Translations under genes and position numbers: made by a program
Assembly (NCBI GenBank): GCA_900546645.1
Contig: URDR01000089.1
Coordinates: 1-10,892 of the forward strand
Direction: 5' to 3'
DNA length: 10,892 nucleotides
Origin: an uncultured Bacteroides sp.
GTDB lineage: Bacteria > Bacteroidota > Bacteroidia > Bacteroidales > Bacteroidaceae
Part shown: piece after piece, positions 7,585 through 10,892 of the stretch
Numbering within the stretch: position 1 is the stretch's first letter
How the letters are laid out: each line of letters opens with the position of its first letter
The notes under the pieces: model-generated
The model's input: only the letters and a program-made list of their open reading frames with translations
Databases searched by the model: none
What the model was told of the DNA's origin: nothing

Positions 7585-7589
7585 GAGTC

Positions 7590-8924
7590 ATGACAAAAAG
7601 AATTGTCATATTAGGAGCCGGAGAAAGCGGCGCGGGAGCAGCCGTTCTGGCTAAAAAGAAAGGATTCGATACGTTTGTATCAGACATGTCACTGATTAAA
7701 GATAAATATAAGGACATGTTAAATGAAAGAAACATTCCGTGGGAAGAAGGAAAACACACGGAAGAGTTGATTCTGAACGCTGACGAGGTTATCAAAAGCC
7801 CTGGCATTCCCAATGATGCACCCATCATCGGAAAGCTGAAGGCACAAGGCACCCCCGTCATCTCTGAAATCGAATTTGCCGGACGATACACACAGGCAAA
7901 AATGATTTGTATTACGGGAAGCAATGGAAAAACTACCACTACCTCCTTGATTTATCACATCTTTAAAAAAGCCGGACTGAATGTAGGATTGGCAGGAAAC
8001 ATCGGACAGAGTCTTGCCTTCCAAGTAGCTGAATACAATTATGACTATTACATCATCGAACTCAGCAGTTTCCAGCTTGACAATATGTATAAGTTCCATG
8101 CCAACATCGCCGTACTGATGAATATCACTCCTGACCATCTTGACCGTTACGACTACAAGATGCAAAACTACGTTGATGCCAAATTCCGCATCATCCAGAA
8201 CCAGACCGACGATGATGCATTCATTTTCTGGAACGACGACCCGGTTATTCAGAAGGAACTGCATAAATACGGCATTCACGGTCACTATTATCCCTTTGCC
8301 GAGAAAAAAGACGAAGGACTTGCCGCATTTGTGGAACAAAACAAGGTTTATTTCACTCAGCCCATTGCCTTTAACATGGAACAGGAAGAGTTGGCACTGA
8401 CCGGTAAACATAATTTATTCAACTCTATGGCAGCGGGAATCTCTGCCAATATCGCCGGCATCCGCAAGGAGTGCATCCGTGAAGCATTAAACGATTTTAA
8501 AGGAGTAGAACACCGGTTAGAGAAAGTGGCACGCGTACGCGGAGTAGACTATATCAATGACTCCAAGGCAACCAATGTCAACTCATGCTGGTATGCCCTG
8601 CAGAGTATGAAAACCAAAACGGTACTGATTTTGGGAGGCAAAGACAAGGGTAATGACTATAACGAAATAGCCAATCTGGTAAAAGAAAAATGTACCGGAC
8701 TTATTTTCATGGGACTACACAACGAGAAGTTACATGAATTCTTCGATGGCTTCGGTCTCCCTATTGCCGATGTACAAAGCATGAATGATGCAGTTGACGC
8801 GGCATATAAGATGGCAAAGAAAGGCGAAACGGTACTTTTAAGCCCATGCTGCGCAAGTTTCGATTTGTTTAAAAGCTACGAAGACCGGGGAGAACAATTC
8901 AAACAGTGCGTAAGAAACCTGTAA
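7590..8924 (+). CDS. murD: UDP-MurNAc-L-Ala:D-glutamate ligase MurD
   Basis: MurD is a cytoplasmic ATP-dependent ligase that adds D-glutamate to UDP-MurNAc-L-alanine, the step before MurE. The 444 residues match the family length. The N-terminal Rossmann-like domain opens with VILGAGESGAGAA, which binds UDP. The P-loop GSNGKTT lies at residues 110-116. ELSSFQLD and NITPDHLDRY follow, and Lys198 in DAKFR aligns with the carbamylated lysine of E. coli MurD. The C-terminal domain has GVEHRLE, NDSKATN, LGGKDKG and the final LLSPCCASFDLF and RGEQF, all diagnostic of MurD among the Mur ligases. The ATG at 7590 is 5 bases after mraY. A 230-codon open frame on the opposite strand within this gene is only its antisense shadow. 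Confidence 0.96.
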   Translation: MTKRIVILGAGESGAGAAVLAKKKGFDTFVSDMSLIKDKYKDMLNERNIPWEEGKHTEELILNADEVIKSPGIPNDAPIIGKLKAQGTPVISEIEFAGRYTQAKMICITGSNGKTTTTSLIYHIFKKAGLNVGLAGNIGQSLAFQVAEYNYDYYIIELSSFQLDNMYKFHANIAVLMNITPDHLDRYDYKMQNYVDAKFRIIQNQTDDDAFIFWNDDPVIQKELHKYGIHGHYYPFAEKKDEGLAAFVEQNKVYFTQPIAFNMEQEELALTGKHNLFNSMAAGISANIAGIRKECIREALNDFKGVEHRLEKVARVRGVDYINDSKATNVNSCWYALQSMKTKTVLILGGKDKGNDYNEIANLVKEKCTGLIFMGLHNEKLHEFFDGFGLPIADVQSMNDAVDAAYKMAKKGETVLLSPCCASFDLFKSYEDRGEQFKQCVRNL

Positions 8925-8947
8925 TTCCAACCTAAAAACTTATACGA

Positions 8948-10258
8948 ATGGATTTATTAAAGAACTTACTCAAAGGCGACAAGGCTGTGTGGATTATCTT
9001 CCTCCTCCTTTGTCTGGTTTCCATTGTTGAGGTATTCAGTGCTGCCAGCACGCTCTCTTATAAGAGCGGAGACCATCTGGCTCCCATCACCCAGCACTGT
9101 GTCATTCTGATGGTAGGTGCCCTCATCGTATATCTGGTTCATAATATTCCATGCCGACTCTTTCAGTCTTTGCCTTACTTCCTTATTCCCCTGTCATTTA
9201 CCCTGCTGTTCGTTGTCATGATAATGGGGCTTGTAACAGGCGACCGCGTGAATGGAGCGGCACGATGGATGACATTTTTCGGCATCCAGTTCCAGCCCTC
9301 CGAACTGGCAAAGATGGCAGTAGTCATTGTAACGGCCCGGCTGTTATCTAGGTTTCAAGACGAAAACGGAGCTACCCCCAAAGCCTTCCGATGGATTATG
9401 TACTTCACCATTGGGGCTTTTTTCCTCATTGCACCTGAAAACGGGTCTACGGCACTCCTTTTGTTTGGAGTGGTCTTTCTCATGATGATTATCGGAAGGA
9501 TTCCTTGGAAACTGATTGGCAAGCTCACGGGGGTAGTCACCCTCTTTTTGACGGTGTTTATAAGCATTGTCATCATCATTCCTACCGACAAGCTGGACGA
9601 TGTACCGCTTATGCACCGTGTAGAAACTTGGCAGAACCGTATCAAAGGCTTTTTTGAAGACAAAGAGGCTGTACCTGCAGCTAAATTCGACATCGACAAA
9701 GATGCGCAGATAGCTCATGCCAATATCGCAATTGCATCAAGCAATGTCATAGGGAAAATGCCCGGAAACAGTATACAGCGCGACTTCCTTTCACAAGCCT
9801 TTTCCGACTTTATCTTTGCCATCATTATCGAAGAGCTCGGACTGGTAGGAGGACTGTTTGTTGCTATTCTTTATATTTGGCTGTTAATGCGAGCCGGAAA
9901 GATAGCCCGCAGGTGCGACAAGAGTTTCCCTGCCTATCTTGTCATGGGGATTGCCTTGCTGATTGTTTCACAAGCCTTACTCAACATGATGGTAGCCGTA
10001 GGCTTGTTCCCCGTAACCGGTCAGCCGCTTCCCTTAATCAGTAAGGGAGGTACAGCCACTTTGATTAATTGTGCATACATCGGCATGATTTTGAGCGTAA
10101 GCCGCTATGTGAAGGAACAGGAAGAACAACGTCAGAAAGAGGAAGAGGAGAAGCAGCGCCTCATCCAGGAAAATGCAGTGGTTGCCTTGCAAAATGCTGC
10201 CATGAATCTGATGCAGGAACAGCATACAGCAGCTGCACAGAAAACGGAAGAAAATTAA
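8948..10258 (+). CDS. ftsW: Septal peptidoglycan glycosyltransferase FtsW (SEDS family)
   Basis: FtsW polymerises lipid II into glycan strands at the septum and pairs with FtsI. The 436-residue polytopic protein has SEDS hallmarks: NGAARW (102-107), PSELAK (117-122), the PENGST loop, SDFIFAIIIEELG with Asp287 aligning with the catalytic Asp of FtsW/RodA, and PLPLISKGGTA near the end. Position in the dcw cluster favours FtsW over the elongation homologue RodA. A 50-residue cytoplasmic tail (387-436) follows the last helix; its first part is very rich in Glu, Gln, Lys and Arg and its second part in Ala, Gln and Met, so it could form a coiled coil. The large periplasmic loop before Asp287 contains GFFEDKEAVPAAKFDIDKDA. 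The gap after murD is 23 bases, the widest in the operon, without an evident promoter. A hairpin follows 16 bases after the stop. Confidence 0.94.
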   Translation: MDLLKNLLKGDKAVWIIFLLLCLVSIVEVFSAASTLSYKSGDHLAPITQHCVILMVGALIVYLVHNIPCRLFQSLPYFLIPLSFTLLFVVMIMGLVTGDRVNGAARWMTFFGIQFQPSELAKMAVVIVTARLLSRFQDENGATPKAFRWIMYFTIGAFFLIAPENGSTALLLFGVVFLMMIIGRIPWKLIGKLTGVVTLFLTVFISIVIIIPTDKLDDVPLMHRVETWQNRIKGFFEDKEAVPAAKFDIDKDAQIAHANIAIASSNVIGKMPGNSIQRDFLSQAFSDFIFAIIIEELGLVGGLFVAILYIWLLMRAGKIARRCDKSFPAYLVMGIALLIVSQALLNMMVAVGLFPVTGQPLPLISKGGTATLINCAYIGMILSVSRYVKEQEEQRQKEEEEKQRLIQENAVVALQNAAMNLMQEQHTAAAQKTEEN

Positions 10259-10274
10259 TTCGTACTGTAATAAC

Positions 10275-10329
10275 AAGAGGACAAAAGGAACAATCATAAA
10301 ATCAGTAAGTTGTTTTCTTTTGTCCTCTT
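10275..10329. terminator. Hairpin terminator between convergent ftsW and PH-domain gene
   Basis: AAGAGGACAAAAG at 10275-10287 pairs perfectly over 13 bases with CTTTTGTCCTCTT at 10317-10329. The pairing continues imperfectly inward (GAACAA against TTGTTTT), leaving a loop of about 16 bases. Plus-strand transcripts would run into TCTTTCTTTT, a broken U-rich tract; minus-strand transcripts would run into TTGTTATTA. It lies between the ends of two convergent genes, so it probably serves both directions. The weak U tracts make the efficiency uncertain. Confidence 0.7.
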
Positions 10330-10333
10330 TCTT

Positions 10334-10843
10334 TTAAGAAAGATTCTTTTTTATAAACGATACAATAAAGTCGTAATCATCGCAGCTCAACACATATTTT
10401 TTACCATCTTTTCGTTCTATATAAAAAGTCTGTGAATAATCGCCAACATACGAAAAATAGTTTCCTATTCTTTTTGTGTAATATCGACCGGTAAAGCCAA
10501 AAAGACCACCGACCCCACAGGTTCTGACTACAGCTCCATTACTTATATAGACTTCAACATTTTTTATTTCAGAAAACTTGAAAACTTTCTTTCCAATACC
10601 TCTATATAATGTAAGTGATTGGTCTGACAGTTCAACAGACATCGGGGCGTATCCATATGAAATGACCAATGTGGCAACAAAAACAGCAAGAAAACCTATT
10701 CCTAAGACATAGGGAAATTCGCCTTTTATCATTAAATATAGGAAATATTCTCCAACTCCTAAAAGAAGCATCGTAACAAGAGCAGAAGAAAGAACCAAGG
10801 CTTTTTCTTTGTGGACTTTTTTTAATACTTTATCTGTTTGCAT
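10334..10843 (-). CDS. Small membrane protein with two N-terminal helices and a bacterial PH-like domain
   Basis: This is a 169-residue protein of unknown function. Residues 15-38 and 43-65 are two hydrophobic helices joined by a short turn (IKGEFP). Residues about 68-169 form a soluble domain with alternating strands: SVELSDQSLTLYRG, a FSEIKNVEVY strand, and the glycine-rich block GVGGLFGFTGRYY (110-122). Next comes FYIERKDGKKYVLSCDDYDFI, and then a C-terminal helix. The Gly-rich block followed by a DGKKYVLS hairpin resembles the bacterial PH domain of the bPH_6 type (PF10882), which I infer from pattern memory only. The soluble domain should be cytoplasmic by the positive-inside rule. Three features suggest an accessory gene: it opposes the dcw operon, its start (ATG at 10843) lacks a Shine-Dalgarno, and its GC is lower (about 32% in four hand-counted rows, against about 43% in three dcw rows). 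The stop lies 4 bases from the hairpin. Confidence 0.72.
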   Translation of the reverse strand: MQTDKVLKKVHKEKALVLSSALVTMLLLGVGEYFLYLMIKGEFPYVLGIGFLAVFVATLVISYGYAPMSVELSDQSLTLYRGIGKKVFKFSEIKNVEVYISNGAVVRTCGVGGLFGFTGRYYTKRIGNYFSYVGDYSQTFYIERKDGKKYVLSCDDYDFIVSFIKKNLS

Positions 10844-10892
10844 TTTGCAGTATATTTACATACACGATTGTTTTACTTCTTCTCCCTAATAC
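10844..10892 (-). other. Upstream edge of the PH-domain gene
   Basis: These 49 bases precede the PH-domain gene start and run to the window edge. The stretch is AT-rich; on the minus strand it contains TATACTG about 5 bases before the ATG, but no convincing TAnnTTTG box with a -33 TTTG. I see no start of murG or any other gene within it. Confidence 0.3.

Noticed and set aside
7719..8411. 230-codon minus-strand open frame inside murD
   Set aside because: It is antisense to a murD gene with all family motifs; the frame is long only because of murD codon composition.
8948..10258. RodA instead of FtsW
   Set aside because: Both are SEDS proteins, but the position after murD in a dcw cluster and the cytoplasmic tail favour FtsW.
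10275..10329. Inverted repeat as ends of a small transposable element
   Set aside because: The arms enclose only about 16-30 bases, no target duplication is visible, and the position between convergent gene ends fits a terminator better.

Overview
The window carries the 5' part of a division/cell-wall (dcw) cluster from a Bacteroidales-type bacterium. Pointers to that group are the Bacteroidetes-style protein variants (an FtsL-like protein with little similarity to proteobacterial FtsL, a PASTA-tailed FtsI, an MraY with an enlarged periplasmic loop and an HDH motif), the near absence of Shine-Dalgarno sequences, a TACTTTG-type promoter element, and moderate GC content (about 43% in three hand-counted rows). 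I cannot name a species.

Layout. Positions 1-1017 (minus strand) hold the first 339 codons of a secreted M28-family zinc peptidase whose 3' end lies outside the window. Positions 1018-1435 are a non-coding divergent spacer with a plausible promoter for the peptidase and, by inference, the dcw promoter. Positions 1436-10258 (plus strand) are seven tightly packed genes in the order rsmH(mraW)-ftsL-ftsI-murE-mraY-murD-ftsW, with gaps of only 4 to 23 bp, so almost certainly one operon. A hairpin between convergent genes follows at 10275-10329. Then comes a minus-strand gene (10334-10843) for a small two-helix membrane protein with a bacterial PH-like domain, distinctly AT-richer than the operon.

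How the genes work together. MurE and MurD are Mur ligases that build the UDP-MurNAc peptide; the DNPR motif in MurE predicts meso-diaminopimelate at position 3. MraY transfers the phospho-MurNAc-pentapeptide to undecaprenyl phosphate, making lipid I. FtsW (SEDS glycosyltransferase) and FtsI (class B transpeptidase) polymerise and cross-link septal peptidoglycan, and the FtsL-like protein is the expected bitopic partner of that pair. RsmH methylates 16S rRNA and is a usual first or second gene of dcw clusters.

What stands out is mostly organisational. No mraZ lies before rsmH. The operon appears to end after ftsW at a hairpin facing an opposing AT-rich gene, where many relatives continue directly into murG-murC-ftsQ-ftsA-ftsZ. 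I found no tRNA, rRNA, insertion sequence or CRISPR array, and no convincing undescribed multi-gene system; the PH-domain gene is the only accessory-looking locus.
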